From: Natronorubrum sediminis
GTDB taxonomy: Archaea > Halobacteriota > Halobacteria > Halobacteriales > Natrialbaceae
NCBI RefSeq assembly: GCF_900108095.1
Contig: NZ_FNWL01000001.1
Span: 124,001 to 188,000 of the forward strand
Length of the DNA stretch: 64,000 nucleotides
Reading direction: 5' to 3'
How positions within the stretch are numbered: the first letter of the stretch is position 1; each line of letters begins with the position of its first letter. The notes under the pieces are model-generated. The model saw nothing but the letters and a program-made list of their open reading frames with translations, did no database searches and was not told the DNA's origin. Below are positions 63,338 to 64,000 of the stretch, piece by piece. The translations under genes were made by a program, and so were the position numbers.

Positions 63338-64000
63338 ATGAGTACGGGGGTTACCATCTCGTCGATTTCTGACTATGCGATCTTGGGATGTGGCAGCGTC
63401 GGCTACGCCGTCACAGAAGAACTCGTCGAGCAGGGAAAGGACGTCCTGATCATCGACCGTGACGAAAGCCGCGTCGAGTCCCTCCGCGATCAGGACCTCG
63501 ACGCCCGCACGGCAGACATCAGCGAACCCGAAACCGCAGACTTCGTCACCGACCGCGACGTCGTCCTCATCCTCGCCTCCGACGTCGAATCTAACAAACA
63601 GGCCGTCGAACACATCCGCGCTGTCGACGACACTCAATTCGTCGTCGCCCGCGCGAGCGACCCCGTCTCCGGCGACGAACTCGAGGAAGCCGGTGCCGAC
63701 ATCGTCATCAACCCGTCGGCAGTGATCGCCGAATCCGCCCTCCGCGCCCTCGAGTCGGGGGAACTCGAGTACAATGCGGGCAAACTCGCCCAGTTAGTCG
63801 AGACGACCGACGAGCGCTTGGCGATCGTCACACAGGATAGTCCGGACCCGGACTCGATCGCCAGTGCGGCCGCGCTGCAGGCGATTGCGTCCCACCTCGG
63901 CGTCGAATCGGATATCATCTATCTGGGTGACGTCGGCCACCAGGAGAATCGCGCGTTCGTCAACCTCCTCGGGATCGATCTGGTGCAGTGGGACGAAATC
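63338..64000 (+). CDS. TrkA-N / DHH-family protein (3' end beyond window)
   Basis: The first 221 codons of a protein that continues beyond the window. YAILGCGSVGYAVTEELVEQ is an NAD-binding Rossmann (TrkA-N) start. A DHH-type phosphoesterase domain follows, beginning with AIVTQDSPDPDSIASAAALQ. TrkA-N-DHH fusions are common in haloarchaea. The DHH domain may hydrolyse nucleotides such as cyclic dinucleotides or short oligonucleotides; the N-terminus would sense a ligand. Start ATG at 63338. Confidence 0.85.
   Translation, partial: MSTGVTISSISDYAILGCGSVGYAVTEELVEQGKDVLIIDRDESRVESLRDQDLDARTADISEPETADFVTDRDVVLILASDVESNKQAVEHIRAVDDTQFVVARASDPVSGDELEEAGADIVINPSAVIAESALRALESGELEYNAGKLAQLVETTDERLAIVTQDSPDPDSIASAAALQAIASHLGVESDIIYLGDVGHQENRAFVNLLGIDLVQWDEI

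Overview
This window is chromosomal DNA of an extremely halophilic archaeon (class Halobacteria), most likely of the Natrialbales. The evidence is the very acidic predicted proteome, high GC with many CTCGAG words, leaderless genes with a TATA-like box about 25 bp upstream, and marker genes that are only archaeal or haloarchaeal (SBDS, proteasome alpha, RNase P proteins Pop5 and Rpp30, archaeal SAM synthetase, TbsP, HalOD1, Bat-type HTH proteins, lipoproteins with twin-arginine signals). I see no rRNA, CRISPR array or transposase gene. The genus assignment is an inference.

Layout. 0.2-9.3 kb: biotin-dependent acyl-CoA carboxylase, HalOD1 protein, thioesterase, a YprB-like nuclease, a thiolase/OB-fold pair, HflX and a FUN14 membrane protein. 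9.4-12.8 kb: an archaeal information-processing cluster on the minus strand (rnp3, methyltransferase, rnp2, psmA, SBDS). 13-16.5 kb: the regulator TbsP, a possible 41-codon gene behind a perfect inverted repeat plus TATA box, and a CHAT-family caspase-like protein. 16.7-20.7 kb: glyA, an APC permease and folD (one-carbon metabolism). 20.7-27 kb: zinc-ribbon protein, flippase-like membrane protein, a poly-acidic lipoprotein, PadR regulator and MgtC-type membrane protein. 27-33.5 kb: purD, an operon pairing a YprB-like nuclease with a YprA-like helicase (resembling bacterial MrfB/MrfA), and a VapBC toxin-antitoxin pair. 33.6-38.9 kb: thyA-folA, aconitase and an HdeD-like protein. 39-46 kb: DUF255 protein, a WbqC/NodB pair, thioredoxin, cysteine synthase, lipoprotein. 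46-55 kb: thiI, an MFS transporter, SAM synthetase, CYTH protein, FKBP, RecA-like ATPase and pyrBI. 55-64 kb: small membrane protein, TIM-barrel-like protein, PRC-barrel protein with an aspartate-run tail, enoyl-CoA hydratase, Bat-type regulator, HalOD1 protein, metallo-beta-lactamase-fold protein, secreted beta-helix protein, tRNA-Lys and the start of a TrkA-N/DHH protein.

Most of the window is core metabolism and housekeeping: folate and one-carbon flux (glyA, folD, thyA, folA, purD), pyrimidine synthesis (pyrBI), sulfur metabolism (cysK, thiI, SAM synthetase), and RNA processing and protein turnover (RNase P, proteasome, SBDS). The parts that deserve a second look are the CHAT/small-ORF locus, the MrfAB-like operon, the thiolase that lacks its nucleophilic cysteine, two proteins built around aspartate runs, and the structured mosaic next to tRNA-Lys, which carries several fragments resembling the tRNA 3' end.
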